From: Deinococcus sp. Marseille-Q6407
Lineage (GTDB): Bacteria > Deinococcota > Deinococci > Deinococcales > Deinococcaceae
Length of the DNA: 64,000 nt
NCBI RefSeq assembly: GCF_946848805.1
Contig: NZ_CAMPFU010000002.1
Location: forward strand, 766,501-830,500
Direction: 5' to 3'
The translations under genes and the position numbers were made by a program. The notes under the pieces are model-generated. The model had not been told where the DNA came from, made no database searches, and saw only the letters and a list, made by a program, of their open reading frames with translations. Positions within the stretch are counted from its first letter, which is position 1; every line of letters starts with the position of its first letter. Shown here in pieces: positions 1-8,662 of this stretch.

Positions 1-435
1 GCCCGCTTCGGGGCCGCGCAGGGCGTGCAGGGCACCGTACTGGTGGTCACGCTGGGCACCGGCATCGGCTCGGCCCTGCTGATGGACGGGCAGCTGGTGC
101 CCAACACCGAACTGGGCCACCTCTTCCTGCAAAGCCGCAGTGGCAAGGCCCGGCACGCCGAAAGCTGGGCCTCGGCGCGGGTACGCGAGGACAAGGGCCT
201 CAGTTACGAGGAATGGGGCGGGCGGGTCAGCCGTTACCTGAACCACCTAGAGTTGCTGTTCAGCCCCACGCTGTTCGTGGTGGGCGGCGGCGTCAGCAAA
301 AAGGCCGACAAATGGCTGCCTTACGTGCAGCTGGAACGCAGCCGGGTGGTCCCGGCCGCCCTGAAGAACGAAGCCGGCATCGTGGGGGCCGCCATGTACG
401 CTGCGCAGCAGCGGCCCAGCTTGGGCGAAGGCTGA
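1..435 (+). CDS. ppgK: polyphosphate glucokinase (ROK family), 3' part
   Basis: The reading frame is open from the first base, so the start lies upstream of the window. The visible ~144 residues are the C-terminal half of a ROK-type kinase: a glycine-rich phosphate loop (LGTGIGSALL) followed by the sugar-binding stretch PNTELGHL, which is the form typical of polyphosphate/ATP glucokinases. FVVGGGVSK matches the late ROK motif. The family phosphorylates glucose with polyphosphate or ATP in the cytoplasm. cutC follows after 3 nt, so the two are probably co-transcribed. A general ROK glucokinase is the alternative. Confidence 0.85.
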   Translation, partial: ARFGAAQGVQGTVLVVTLGTGIGSALLMDGQLVPNTELGHLFLQSRSGKARHAESWASARVREDKGLSYEEWGGRVSRYLNHLELLFSPTLFVVGGGVSKKADKWLPYVQLERSRVVPAALKNEAGIVGAAMYAAQQRPSLGEG

Positions 436-438
436 AGC

Positions 439-1194
439 GTGGCAGCCGCACCGGAACCGGCCGCCGGGCCGCTGCTGGAAGTCTGCGTGGACAGCCTGAG
501 CAGCGCCCGGCAGGCCGTCTCGGGAGGCGCCGACCGGCTGGAACTGTGCAGCGGCCTCAGCAGCGGCGGCCTGACACCCTCGCCGGCGCTGACCCGCGCC
601 GTGTGCGCGCTGGGCGTGCCGGTGCATGTGCTGATACGCGTCCGCGAAGGCCCCTTCCAGTTCACCCCGGATGAAGTGGGGCTGATGGCGGAAGAACTCC
701 AGGATGCGGCGCAGGCCGGGGCCGCCGGCGTGGTGGTAGGCGCCCTGGCGGAAAACGGCGAACTGGACGCGGCCGCCATGCGCCTCTGGGCCGAGGTCGC
801 GGCTGCGGCCGGCCTGCAGGCGGTGTGCCACCGCGCTTTTGACCTGAGCGCTGATCTGCAGCAGAGTCTGGAACAGCTGCAGGGCTGGGGGTACAGCGGC
901 GTGCTCACCTCGGGAGGCGCCCCCACGGCGCTGGCCGGCGCTGACCAGCTGTGGCACTTGCAAACCCAGGCTGGCCCCCACTTCGAGGTGCTGGCTGGCA
1001 GCGGAGTCCGTCCAGGCCACCTGCCCGAATTGCTGCGGCGAAGCGGGGTCCGGGCGGTTCACGGCTCTTTTTCGGAACTGCGGCCGGCAGCAGAGGACCG
1101 CCCTAGCCTGGGCTTCGACCTGCGCGAGCGCTGCACCGTGGCGTCTCAGGTGGCGCAGGCGCGGCAGACGCTGCGGGAGATACTGGGGGCATGA
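439..1194 (+). CDS. cutC: copper homeostasis protein CutC
   Basis: A 251-residue TIM-barrel protein with the CutC signatures GGADRLELCSGL (residues 29-40), HVLIRVREGPF (63-73), CHRAFD (130-135) and LTSGG (156-160). GTG is the start; it follows the preceding stop by 3 nt, and no ATG fits better. CutC was named for copper tolerance in E. coli, but its biochemical activity is not firmly established. The stop overlaps the next start in an ATGA, which indicates translational coupling with the amidohydrolase. Confidence 0.92.
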   Translation: MAAAPEPAAGPLLEVCVDSLSSARQAVSGGADRLELCSGLSSGGLTPSPALTRAVCALGVPVHVLIRVREGPFQFTPDEVGLMAEELQDAAQAGAAGVVVGALAENGELDAAAMRLWAEVAAAAGLQAVCHRAFDLSADLQQSLEQLQGWGYSGVLTSGGAPTALAGADQLWHLQTQAGPHFEVLAGSGVRPGHLPELLRRSGVRAVHGSFSELRPAAEDRPSLGFDLRERCTVASQVAQARQTLREILGA

Positions 1195-2396
1195 CCGACC
1201 CCCAGCCCGCCCAAACCTCCGCTGACCTCTTCCCCATCCTGTATACCGCCGGCACCCTTTTTACCGGCCTCGGCGGAGCGCAGTCGCCCGGCGGCGTGAT
1301 CGTCTCGCGCGGCTCCCTCGCATCCAAGCCGGCGGTGGCGGCCACCGGCCATCCGGATTTGCTGCGGCAGAATTATCCCCAGGCGCGTGAGGTGGACGCC
1401 GGCGACATCATCTCCCCGCTGCCGGCCAACGCCCACACCCACCTGGACATGAGCGCCTACCGCTTTCAGGCGCTGCCCTATTTTCGCTGGATTCCTGAAG
1501 TGGCGGTCGCCCAGCAGGCCCAGCGTGGGCTGGCCGGAGCCCTGGCCGGCGCAGAAACCCTGGCGCGGCTGGGGCAGCCGGTAGGCGACATCGTCTGGGA
1601 TCCGGCGGTGATGGAAGCGCTGCTGCCCCGCGAAGACCTGAGCGGCGTGCTGTATTTCGAGGTGCTGGGGCCCCGCCCCGAGCAGGCCCAGGAACGCTTT
1701 GCCCGCTTCCGCGAGCAGATAGAGGGTTTCCGCCGGCTGGAGCGCCCCGGTGGGCTGCGGGTGGGGGTCTCGCCGCACGCCACCTACACGGTCAGCGCTC
1801 CGCTGCTGCAGCTGGTGACCGAGTACGCGGCCGGCGAGGGCCTGCCGGTACAGATTCATACCGCCGAGCATCCTGGCGAGCTGGAACTGTACGCCACCGG
1901 CGCCGGCCCCATCTGGGAGCACCGGCTGCCCGCCCTGTATCCGGCCACGTTCGCGGAAGTGATGGGCCGCCCGCCGGAGCCGGACCTGACCCCGGTGCGC
2001 TACCTGGATGAACTGGGAGTGCTGCGGCACCGGCCCACGCTGGTGCACATGGTGAACGTGACTGCAGAGGACATCCGCCGGGTGGCGGAGGCCGGGTGCG
2101 CCGTGGTCAGCTGCCCGCGCTCCAACGCCAACCTGGAATGCGGGCGCTTTCCGCTGGCCGAGTTCCTGGCGGCGGGGGTTGAGGTCGCGCTGGGCACCGA
2201 CTCGGTGGCGAGCGGCGAAACGCTGGATATTCGCGATGAGCTGGCTTTTGCCCGTGAGCGCTATCCCGAAATGGACCCCCGCGTGCTGCTGCGGGCGGCC
2301 GTCAAGGGTGGAGCGCGGGTGCTGGGGCTGCCAGTGCCGCAGATTCGCCGGGGCGAGCCGTGGCGGGACGAGTACCTCTGGAGCCGCAGCGACTAA
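1191..2396 (+). CDS. amidohydrolase / adenosine-deaminase-type aminohydrolase
   Basis: 401 residues of the metal-dependent amidohydrolase superfamily. Ligands in expected order: HTH (His82, His84), His223 in the QIHTAEH stretch, His286, and the metal-binding/catalytic Asp337 in LGTDS. SCPRSNANL (307-315) is typical of the branch that deaminates adenosine-like substrates and aminodeoxyfutalosine. The latter reaction belongs to the futalosine menaquinone pathway used by Deinococcus, so an MqnX-like role is attractive, but this is inference and chlorohydrolase/TrzN-like enzymes are alternatives. Translationally coupled to cutC; a terminator follows. Confidence 0.8.
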   Translation: MTDPQPAQTSADLFPILYTAGTLFTGLGGAQSPGGVIVSRGSLASKPAVAATGHPDLLRQNYPQAREVDAGDIISPLPANAHTHLDMSAYRFQALPYFRWIPEVAVAQQAQRGLAGALAGAETLARLGQPVGDIVWDPAVMEALLPREDLSGVLYFEVLGPRPEQAQERFARFREQIEGFRRLERPGGLRVGVSPHATYTVSAPLLQLVTEYAAGEGLPVQIHTAEHPGELELYATGAGPIWEHRLPALYPATFAEVMGRPPEPDLTPVRYLDELGVLRHRPTLVHMVNVTAEDIRRVAEAGCAVVSCPRSNANLECGRFPLAEFLAAGVEVALGTDSVASGETLDIRDELAFARERYPEMDPRVLLRAAVKGGARVLGLPVPQIRRGEPWRDEYLWSRSD

Positions 2397-2425
2397 GCTA
2401 TACAGAGCGAACTCTCTACTCCTTC

Positions 2426-2457
2426 CCCGTCGCCCGGCCCAGGCGGCGGGTTTTTTT
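2426..2457 (+). terminator. intrinsic terminator after the glucokinase-cutC-amidohydrolase operon
   Basis: A 9-bp stem (CCCGTCGCC with GGCGGCGGG, one G-T pair) and a 7-nt loop are followed directly by seven T. Confidence 0.85.
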
Positions 2458-2507
2458 GGGCCTGCTCAGGCAGTCTCAATCCCGACTACTCCGGTATGTT
2501 TCCTGCG

Positions 2508-2543
2508 TTGAGAGCGGCATAAGGATAGGTTACAATATCCTTA
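2508..2543 (+). promoter_or_regulatory. promoter with overlapping inverted-repeat operator for the metal ATPase
   Basis: TTGAGA (2508-2513) and TACAAT (2531-2536) are separated by exactly 17 nt, a good sigma-70-type promoter. The -10 box lies between and partly inside a perfect 8-bp inverted repeat, TAAGGATA (2520-2527) and TATCCTTA (2536-2543), spaced 8 nt. A repressor bound there would block the promoter. Since the gene downstream exports a transition metal, a metal sensor (Fur/DtxR/MntR or CsoR type) is likely; which one cannot be told from the sequence. Confidence 0.7.
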
Positions 2544-2587
2544 GTAGGAACGATTCTCAATAATCAACGCTTTCCAAGGAGCCGAAG

Positions 2588-4474
2588 ATGACCTCACCTT
2601 CTACTGTCAATAAGAATGGCCAGCCAGTGCCGCCGGCCCCCCAGACGGAGGCGCCGGCCACCCAGGCTTTCCGGCTTTCGCCCGAGCTGCGCCGCGCGGT
2701 GCTGCTGACCTGCCTGACGTTGGTGGGCCTGCTGGGCGAATATCTGCTGAAGCTGCCGGCCCTGATGTAGGGCGGCTACCTGCTGGCTTTCCTGACCGGC
2801 GGCATTCCGGCGGCCCGCGAAGCCATTCACACCCTGACCACCGAGCGCCAGCTGGACGTGGACCTGCTGATGGTGCTGGCCGCACTGGGGGCCGCCAGCA
2901 TCGGGCAAGCTGCTGACGGCGCCATTTTGCTGTTCCTGTTCAGCCTCTCCAACACCCTGCAGGACTGGGCGATGGGCCGCACCAAGAACGCCATCGCCGC
3001 GCTGATGGACCTCAGCCCCGAAGGCGCCACCATCCGGCGTGACGGAGTGGAGCGCTGGTGTCAGCTGGGCGAGATTCAGGTGGGCGACCTGCTGCTGGTG
3101 CGCCCCGGCGAGCGCATCGCCGCCGACGCGCGGGTGGTGCAGGGCAACACGGCCGTGGACGAATCACCCATCACCGGCGAAAGCCGCCCGGTGGATAAGG
3201 CCGTAGGCGCCGAGCTGGCGTCGGGCACCGTGAACCTGAACGGCAGCGTGGAGGCCGAAGTCGTGCGCCCCGCCGGAGAAAGTACCCTGGCACGGCTGGT
3301 GGGCCTGATGGAACAAGCCCAGACCGAGAAAAGCCGCACCGAAACGCTGACCGAACGCTGGGAAAGCCCCTACGCCACCACCGTGCTGCTGGCGGTGCCG
3401 CTGGTGTTCGCCGGGCTGCATTTCCTGGGCGGGCTGGAGACGGCGGCGGCCTGGTACCGCGCCATGACCTTTATGGTGGTCGCCAGCCCCTGCGCCGTGG
3501 TAATTTCCACCCCCGCCGTGATGCTGAGCGCGATGGCAGCGGCGGCCAGAGGTGGTGTGCTGTTCAAGAGCAGCGCCGCGCTGGACGCTTTGGCCGGCGT
3601 GAATACAGTTGCCTTCGATAAGACCGGCACCCTGACCCAGGCCAAGATGACCCTGACCCGCACCGTGGCCGACGACGAACCGGCCGCGCTGGCGCTGGCC
3701 GCCGGCCTGGAAGCGCACTCCGAGCACCCCATCGCCCAGGCCATCGTGCAGGCGGCGCAGGAGCGCGGCATTGCGCCGCAGCGGGTCAGTGACGCCCAGG
3801 CCATTCCCGGCCACGGCATCGAAGCGCGGACAGAAAATGGCGATAAGGCCTGGGCCGGCAATCTGCGGCTGATGCAGCGTGAAGGTGCGTCACTGACCCC
3901 TGCCCAGGACACTGCCCTGGCCGAGCTGAACGCACAGGGCAGCTCGACAGTGGTAATCGGTCTGGGCTCTCAGGTGCTGGGCGTGATGGGCGTGGCCGAC
4001 GCGCTGCGCCCCGGCATCGCTCAGGCAGTGGCCGGGCTGAAGGCCGCCGGCGTGGCGCAGGAAGTGGGCCTCAGCGAGTACCGCGACGAGCTGCTCCCCG
4101 AAGACAAGCTGCGGATTATCGGTGAGCTGCCGGCCCCGGTGGCCATGATGGGCGACGGCGTGAACGACGCTCCGGCCCTGGCCCGCGCCGACCTGGGCGT
4201 GGCGGTCGGCTCCGGTACCGACGTGGCCATCGAATCGGCCGACGTGGTGCTGATGCAGAGTGACCTGAACAAGCTGGGCGGCGCCGTGCGGCTGGCCCGC
4301 GAAGCCCGGCGCACTGTGAAATTCAACCTGACCTTCGCTTTCGGCGTCATCCTGCTAATTTCGCCGCTGGCGATTGCCGGACACGTGCCGCTGCCGCTGG
4401 GCGTGGTGGCGCACGAAGGCGGCACCGTGTTCGTGGTGTTCATGGGCCTGCGCCTGCTGCGCCGTCAGGTCTAG
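2588..4474 (+). pseudogene. P1B-4-type heavy-metal P-type ATPase interrupted by an in-frame TAG
   Basis: One frame of 629 codons encodes a complete transporter but is cut by TAG at 2768-2770 (codon 61), between the first hydrophobic segment (LTLVGLLGEYLL) and the second (GGYLLAFLTG). After it the frame stays open: SPC in a membrane helix (300-302), the phosphorylation motif DKTGTLT (Asp344), GDGVNDAP, and HEGGT in the last helical pair (from residue 609). SPC plus HEGGT marks the P1B-4 subgroup, which exports cobalt, iron or zinc. AAGGAG precedes the ATG. The best restart (GTG 2858) would lose two helices and has no good ribosome site. A nonsense mutation, a sequencing error (e.g. TGG or CAG to TAG) or low readthrough are possible. 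Confidence 0.85.
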
Positions 4475-4494
4475 GAGAACTAGAGAAATAAAGG

Positions 4495-4537
4495 GAAGGC
4501 GCCGCCGGGCAGTTGGTCCCGCCCGCCTTCTTTTTTT
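4495..4537 (+). terminator. intrinsic terminator after the metal ATPase
   Basis: GAAGGCG (4495-4501) pairs with CGCCTTC (4524-4530), followed by seven T. Confidence 0.8.
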
Positions 4538-4581
4538 CCAACCCCGCCCCTCTTTCCGCATTCAAGTAGGAGAACCTCACT

Positions 4582-5118
4582 ATGACCCCTCCCGAACGTC
4601 ACCTGCAGGCCACTGGCCCCCGCCCCTCCAGCAACCGCACTTCCGGCAACCGTTCTACTGGCAATTGGGCCAAGTGGCTGGGAGCTCTGGCCGCCGCCCT
4701 GGTATTGCTGCAACTGATTCCCTACGGCCGTGCCCACACCAATCCGCCGGTGCAAGCCACGCCGCCGTGGGACAGCCCCCAGACCGAGCAACTGTTCACG
4801 CGGGCCTGCGCCGCCTGCCACAGCAACCAGACCACCTGGCCGTGGTATTCCAACGTGGCCCCCGTCTCCTGGCTGGTTCAGAACCACGTGGATGAAGGCC
4901 GCTCCAAATTCAACGTGAGTGTGCCCGGTTTCGGCCCGGAAGCTGACGAGGCGGCCAAAACGGTGCAGAAGGGCGAAATGCCCGAAAAGACCTACCTGCC
5001 GCTGCACCCTGAAGCGCGCCTGACCCCAGCCGAAACCCAGGCCCTGGTTAGTGGGCTGCAAAAGACCTTCAGTGGTGAGGGCGGCGGCGAAGGCGGCCCA
5101 GAAGGCTGGGACGACTGA
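4582..5118 (+). CDS. haem-binding domain protein (c-type cytochrome-like)
   Basis: 178 residues: a disordered start, one membrane anchor at about 30-48 (WLGALAAALVLLQLIPYG), then an extracytoplasmic domain with one haem-attachment motif CAACH (76-80) followed by SNQTTWPWYSNVAPVSW, the hallmark of the small haem-binding family Haem_bd (PF14376). Such proteins are thought to be membrane-tethered monohaem electron carriers. The start has an AGGAG box (TAGGAGAACC). It sits between two terminators and so is probably transcribed alone. Confidence 0.8.
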   Translation: MTPPERHLQATGPRPSSNRTSGNRSTGNWAKWLGALAAALVLLQLIPYGRAHTNPPVQATPPWDSPQTEQLFTRACAACHSNQTTWPWYSNVAPVSWLVQNHVDEGRSKFNVSVPGFGPEADEAAKTVQKGEMPEKTYLPLHPEARLTPAETQALVSGLQKTFSGEGGGEGGPEGWDD

Positions 5119-5218
5119 GAAGACAGCCGGAGCGTCAATGATCTCACAAGGCCTTTTCCATCCCCCGGCCGGTGTAGGCGCGTTACGCTCAATTCATCTC
5201 AGACAGGAGGTACAACCC

Positions 5219-5410
5219 ATGAGTGACCCGAACCATCCCGCCCGGACCGAGACCAGCCCCGAAGGTGGCGACAAAGACACCAACAACCTGCACGACATCA
5301 AAGATGTGCAGGAACAGGGCATGCTGGACAAAGCCAAGCAGGTAGACCAGACGCCGGAATCGGTGGCCGGCAGTGACGTGGGCCAGACTCGTCTGCCTCA
5401 GAGCCGCTGA
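5219..5410 (+). CDS. small hydrophilic hypothetical protein
   Basis: 63 residues from ATG 5219, chosen because AGGAGG lies 7 nt upstream; the frame is open further upstream but without a ribosome site. Charged, rich in Asp, Gln, Glu and Lys, with no Cys or Trp, no signal peptide and no membrane segment. It resembles small soluble, probably disordered proteins, but I do not recognise a family. It has its own terminator. Confidence 0.7.
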   Translation: MSDPNHPARTETSPEGGDKDTNNLHDIKDVQEQGMLDKAKQVDQTPESVAGSDVGQTRLPQSR

Positions 5411-5436
5411 ACTTTCTGCCGGCTTTTGAGCCCCAG

Positions 5437-5460
5437 GCCCCCACGCCGGGGGCTTTTTTT
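5437..5460 (+). terminator. intrinsic terminator after the small hypothetical gene
   Basis: GCCCCC / GGGGGC stem with ACGCC loop and seven T. Confidence 0.85.
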
Positions 5461-5463
5461 GGA

Positions 5464-5538
5464 CCTGAACATTCAGGCAGGGACAGCCTGAACAGAGACG
5501 TTTTGGGTATGAACACAGGGTTCATGAGTCCCGTTTTA
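5464..5538 (+). promoter_or_regulatory. cluster of TGAAC inverted repeats upstream of the TPR gene
   Basis: CCTGAA-CA-TTCAGG (5464-5477), a single CCTGAAC (about 5487-5493) and ATGAAC-N5-GTTCAT (about 5509-5525) lie within 65 bp upstream of the GTG start at 5552. Repeated half sites suggest a regulator-binding region; the regulator is unknown. Confidence 0.35.
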
Positions 5539-5551
5539 TAGTGGAGGAACT

Positions 5552-6745
5552 GTGAGCATTCTGACTTCCAAGTGGTTGCGGCTGAGCGCCGGACTCCTCG
5601 CGTTGACGTTGCCGGCCGCTCAGGCACAGGCTGAAGTGCAGACGCCCACCCCGGCTCCGGCCATCTCGGCCAGCAATTATGTGACGGTGGGCCAGTTCTA
5701 TTACGGCCAGGGCAACTTCCAGCGGGCCGCTGTGGCCTATGACGCTGCCGTGCGCGCTAACCCAACCAACCCCGACGCCCTGCTGGGGCTGGCCCGCTCG
5801 CAGACCCGGCTGGGCCAGAGCGAGGCGGCCGCCGCCACCCTGAACCGCCTGATTGAACTGGACCCGGCCAACATCAGTGCCCGGATCGCGCTTTCGCAGG
5901 CCTATTCACAGGCTTTCCGCCAGTCGCGGCTGCCTCAGCCGGGCAGTGCTGAGTCAGCTGGCACCAGGCCAGCCGCCAACAGCGACCCCCAGCTGCGTGC
6001 GGCGCTGAGCGCTCTGGACGCCGCCGAAGGGGCGCTAAGCAGCCTTCCTGCCAGCCGCCGGGGCACCGAAGGCAGCAAGATCTGGAACGAGCGCGGCTAT
6101 GTGTTGCGCTTTCAGGGCGACCTGCCGGGCGCAGTGCGGGCTTTTCAGCAGGCCAGCCGCCTCAACCCGCAGGAGAGCGTAATTCTGTTCAACCTGGCCG
6201 AAACCCAGTACGCCAGCGGTGACCTGCCGGGCGCCACCGCCACCATTCAGCGGGCCGTACTGGCGCAGCCGCGTGACGGCCTCAACCGCGCCTACTTTGC
6301 CCGCCTGCTGGCCGAGGGCGGCAACTTTGCGGTGGCCCGCCCACAGGCCGCACTGGCGGTGCAGCTGGCCCCGGCCAGTGCCTATGCAGCGGGGCAGTAT
6401 GGGGTGGTCAGTTACCTGGCACGCGAACCGCGCACTGCCCGTGAACAGCTGGAGCGAGCGCCACAGCTGAGCGGCGGCAGCTACCCCGACTTCTCGTATT
6501 ATCTGGGCCGGCTGAATCTGGACGCCGGCGACCTGCCCCGCGCCCGTGCCAACTTTGCTGACGCCGCCACCACCGGCGAGAACCCCGAAGCGTTCTATTA
6601 CCTGGGTCTCAGCCTGGAACGCAGCAGCGCGGCCGCCGCTACGCAGCCCGAGCAGGCGGCTGCCGCTTACCGCCGTGCCCTGGCGCTGCGGCCTGTCTAT
6701 CCCCAGGCCAGCGAAGGGCTGGAGCGTCTGGGCCAGCGTCCCTGA
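5552..6745 (+). CDS. exported tetratricopeptide-repeat protein
   Basis: 397 residues from GTG 5552 with GGAGG upstream. Residues 1-26 form a signal peptide (hydrophobic core SAGLLALTLP, cleavage near AQA). The rest is helical repeats with TPR spacing, such as VGQFYYGQGNFQRAAVAYDA and LLGLARSQTRLGQSEAAAAT, continuing to the C-terminus; a Pro/Ser-rich linker lies near 115-140. TPR proteins act as protein-binding scaffolds, here in the periplasm or envelope. The next gene, 286 bp on, is also an exported TPR protein. Confidence 0.8.
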   Translation: MSILTSKWLRLSAGLLALTLPAAQAQAEVQTPTPAPAISASNYVTVGQFYYGQGNFQRAAVAYDAAVRANPTNPDALLGLARSQTRLGQSEAAAATLNRLIELDPANISARIALSQAYSQAFRQSRLPQPGSAESAGTRPAANSDPQLRAALSALDAAEGALSSLPASRRGTEGSKIWNERGYVLRFQGDLPGAVRAFQQASRLNPQESVILFNLAETQYASGDLPGATATIQRAVLAQPRDGLNRAYFARLLAEGGNFAVARPQAALAVQLAPASAYAAGQYGVVSYLAREPRTAREQLERAPQLSGGSYPDFSYYLGRLNLDAGDLPRARANFADAATTGENPEAFYYLGLSLERSSAAAATQPEQAAAAYRRALALRPVYPQASEGLERLGQRP

Positions 6746-7031
6746 AGCGGGCAGAGCAGCCAAGCTGTGCGGCGGCCAAACTCTACAGGCCGCCGTTTCT
6801 GCTGCCTTGCTGGCCGCTCTTGACAAACGATTTAAAATCCAGCTGACAATTTGTCAAGGTACTTGTATTTCAGCTCCCGTTTTGTTCATTTGACCGAGGC
6901 TAAACTTGGACTCGATTCAAATCAAACAGATATTCAGGCCTGGGTAGGGCTTCTGCTCCATTGAAGCTCACAGACTTACCAGACTGAACAATGGGCAGCC
7001 GCTGCTATGCGGTCTTGCCTCGGAGGAGACT
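6746..7031 (+). promoter_or_regulatory. leader/regulatory region of the second TPR gene
   Basis: A 286-bp gap, more AT-rich than its surroundings. TTGACAAA (6820-6827) and TTTGTCAA (6850-6857) form a perfect 8-bp inverted repeat, and the inner TGACA-ATT-TGTCA is itself palindromic. The first arm contains a consensus -35 (TTGACA); no clean -10 sits 17 nt on. The remainder to the GGAGGAG box at 7019-7025 shows nothing clear. Confidence 0.45.
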
Positions 7032-7736
7032 ATGTACAAGACCCCGATGCCTACTCTTGCCCTGGGCGTAGCCCTGACCCTCAGCACCGCCGGCGCCCAG
7101 AGCCTCAGCGCTGCCCAGAGCAAACTGGATTCCGGCGACTGGCAGGGCGCCGCCAAAGCGGCCGCCGCACTGAACACCAGCGACGGTTACGCCCTGGCCG
7201 CTGAAGCCACCACCCTGGGTGCCGGCATGAACGGCAATAAGGCCCTTTACCAGCAGGCTCAGGGCTACGCTCAGAAGGCCATCAGCATGAACAAGAACAA
7301 TGCTGAAGGCTACTTTGAGCTGGCCCGCGCCCAGGGCCGTCTGGCCCAGAGTGCCGGTATCCTGCAGAGCCTCAGCCTGGCCGGCAACATGAAGACCAAC
7401 CTGCAAAAGGCCATCAGCCTCAAGCCCAACATGGCCAGTGCCTACGTGGCCCTGGGTCTGTGGAACGCCGAACTGTCTGCCAAGGGTGGCGCAGCCCGCG
7501 CAGCCACCGGCGCCAAGCCTGATCAGGTGGTGCCTAACTTCAACAAGGCCATCGGCCTAGAACCTAACCGCATCATTCACCGCCTGGAATACGCCCGCGC
7601 CCTGATGCTGCTGGGCAACAGCAACAAGGCCCAGGCCGTGGCCCAGCTGAACAAGGCTGTATCGCTGCCCGCCAACACCTTCTGGGACAAGCGCGACAAG
7701 CAGGCTGCCCAGCAGCTGCTGGCCAAGCTGAAGTAA
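7032..7736 (+). CDS. exported TPR protein
   Basis: 234 residues with a signal peptide (hydrophobic core TLALGVALTL, cleavage near AGA at residue 22). The mature part has TPR-like helices with Ala/Leu/Gly spacing (AISMNKNNAEGYFELARAQG; ISLKPNMASAYVALGLWNAE). GGAGGAG precedes the ATG. A long leader and a strong bidirectional terminator suggest a well-expressed single gene. No enzymatic domain is visible. Confidence 0.75.
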   Translation: MYKTPMPTLALGVALTLSTAGAQSLSAAQSKLDSGDWQGAAKAAAALNTSDGYALAAEATTLGAGMNGNKALYQQAQGYAQKAISMNKNNAEGYFELARAQGRLAQSAGILQSLSLAGNMKTNLQKAISLKPNMASAYVALGLWNAELSAKGGAARAATGAKPDQVVPNFNKAIGLEPNRIIHRLEYARALMLLGNSNKAQAVAQLNKAVSLPANTFWDKRDKQAAQQLLAKLK

Positions 7737-7748
7737 TCTCCAAGCCAT

Positions 7749-7788
7749 AAAAAGCCGGGCAACAGGATTCCCCGTTGCCCGGCTTTTT
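7749..7788. terminator. bidirectional terminator between the TPR gene and dtd
   Basis: Ten-bp perfect stem (GCCGGGCAAC / GTTGCCCGGC) flanked by five A on one side and five T on the other, between convergent genes. Confidence 0.9.
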
Positions 7789-7832
7789 GCTGTGTCAGAG
7801 CTGCCGGTTGCGGCAGCGGCCAGCCAGCAAGC

Positions 7833-8282
7833 TTATTTCCAGTCGTCCGTGTCCAGCAGCAGGGTGACCGGGCCGTCGTTGAGCAGTTCAATCTGCATAT
7901 CTGCGCCGAAGATGCCCTCCTCCACTGGCAAGTTCTCGGCACGCAGCGCGGCGTTGAAGGCCTGATACAGTTTCTGAGCCTGCGCCGGAGCGGCCGCGCC
8001 GGTAAAGCTGGGCCGGTTCCCGCGCCGGGTGTCGGCATAGAGGGTGAACTGGCTGATGCTGAGTACGGCGCCGCCGATATCCGTCACCGAGAGGTTCATC
8101 TTGCCAGCATCATCGCTGAAGATGCGTAGCCGGGCAACTTTTTGTGCCAGCTGCTCAGCCTCGGCGGAGGTGTCCTCCGGGCCCACGCCCAGCAGCACGA
8201 CCAGGCCCTGCCCGATCTGGCCGGTTACCTGCCCCTCCACCGTGCAGCGGCCCTGCGCCGCCCGCTGCAGGACCGCCCGCAT
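7833..8282 (-). CDS. dtd: D-aminoacyl-tRNA deacylase
   Basis: 149 residues, the usual length of DTD. Both active-site signatures are present: SQFTLY and the Gly-cis-Pro region GNRPSF. The enzyme hydrolyses D-amino acids (and glycine mischarged on tRNA-Ala) from tRNA, a proofreading step after aminoacylation. Its ATG overlaps the stop of the DUF1844 gene by one base (TGATG), so the two are translationally coupled. Confidence 0.95.
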   Translation of the reverse strand: MRAVLQRAAQGRCTVEGQVTGQIGQGLVVLLGVGPEDTSAEAEQLAQKVARLRIFSDDAGKMNLSVTDIGGAVLSISQFTLYADTRRGNRPSFTGAAAPAQAQKLYQAFNAALRAENLPVEEGIFGADMQIELLNDGPVTLLLDTDDWK

Positions 8283-8578
8283 CAGTTCGGCTCCGCCGCC
8301 GCTGCCCCGGCCTGAGCCGCTTTCGCTGCCTGCAGCTCGCGCACCGAGGCCACCGCGTCGCTGAGAATCTCGGCTTCTTCAAAGTCGAGGTTGCCGCGGG
8401 TCTTCTCGGCCAGCATCACCAGCAGCCGCAGGGAACGCTCGGCCACCTGCGCCGAGCGCGATTCGTCCAGCAGGCCGTCGCGGGCCGCGCTGCTGGTGGC
8501 CGCATTGAGCTGGCCCAGGGCCGCTTCCGCCGTGGCCTGCACCGAAGTGACCAGCCCTACAAAATCAGGATTTGCCAT
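8282..8578 (-). CDS. DUF1844 family protein
   Basis: 98 residues, mostly helical. The segment [21 protein letters not shown], then a late VRELQ, matches the DUF1844 pattern (MLEEKTxGNL, EE, LR). Function unknown; in other bacteria this small protein is often beside translation or division genes. It is coupled to dtd. TACCCT 7 nt before the ATG suggests a leaderless start. Confidence 0.75.
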   Translation of the reverse strand: MANPDFVGLVTSVQATAEAALGQLNAATSSAARDGLLDESRSAQVAERSLRLLVMLAEKTRGNLDFEEAEILSDAVASVRELQAAKAAQAGAAAAEPN

Positions 8579-8585
8579 AGGGGCC

Positions 8586-8591
8586 AGGGTA
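8586..8591 (-). promoter_or_regulatory. leaderless -10 box (TACCCT) for DUF1844-dtd
   Basis: On the minus strand TACCCT ends 7 nt before the ATG; there is no Shine-Dalgarno sequence. Confidence 0.45.
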
Positions 8592-8662
8592 GCAGAGCAT
8601 AGGGGCCAGCGGCGCGGCTCTGGGACGCATTTCGCTGACCCCTGTCATCACAGAGCTGGAGG

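Noticed and set aside
2768..2770. TAG read as pyrrolysine
   Set aside because: No Pyl machinery is visible, the organism type does not use it, and the position between two membrane helices has no functional reason for it.
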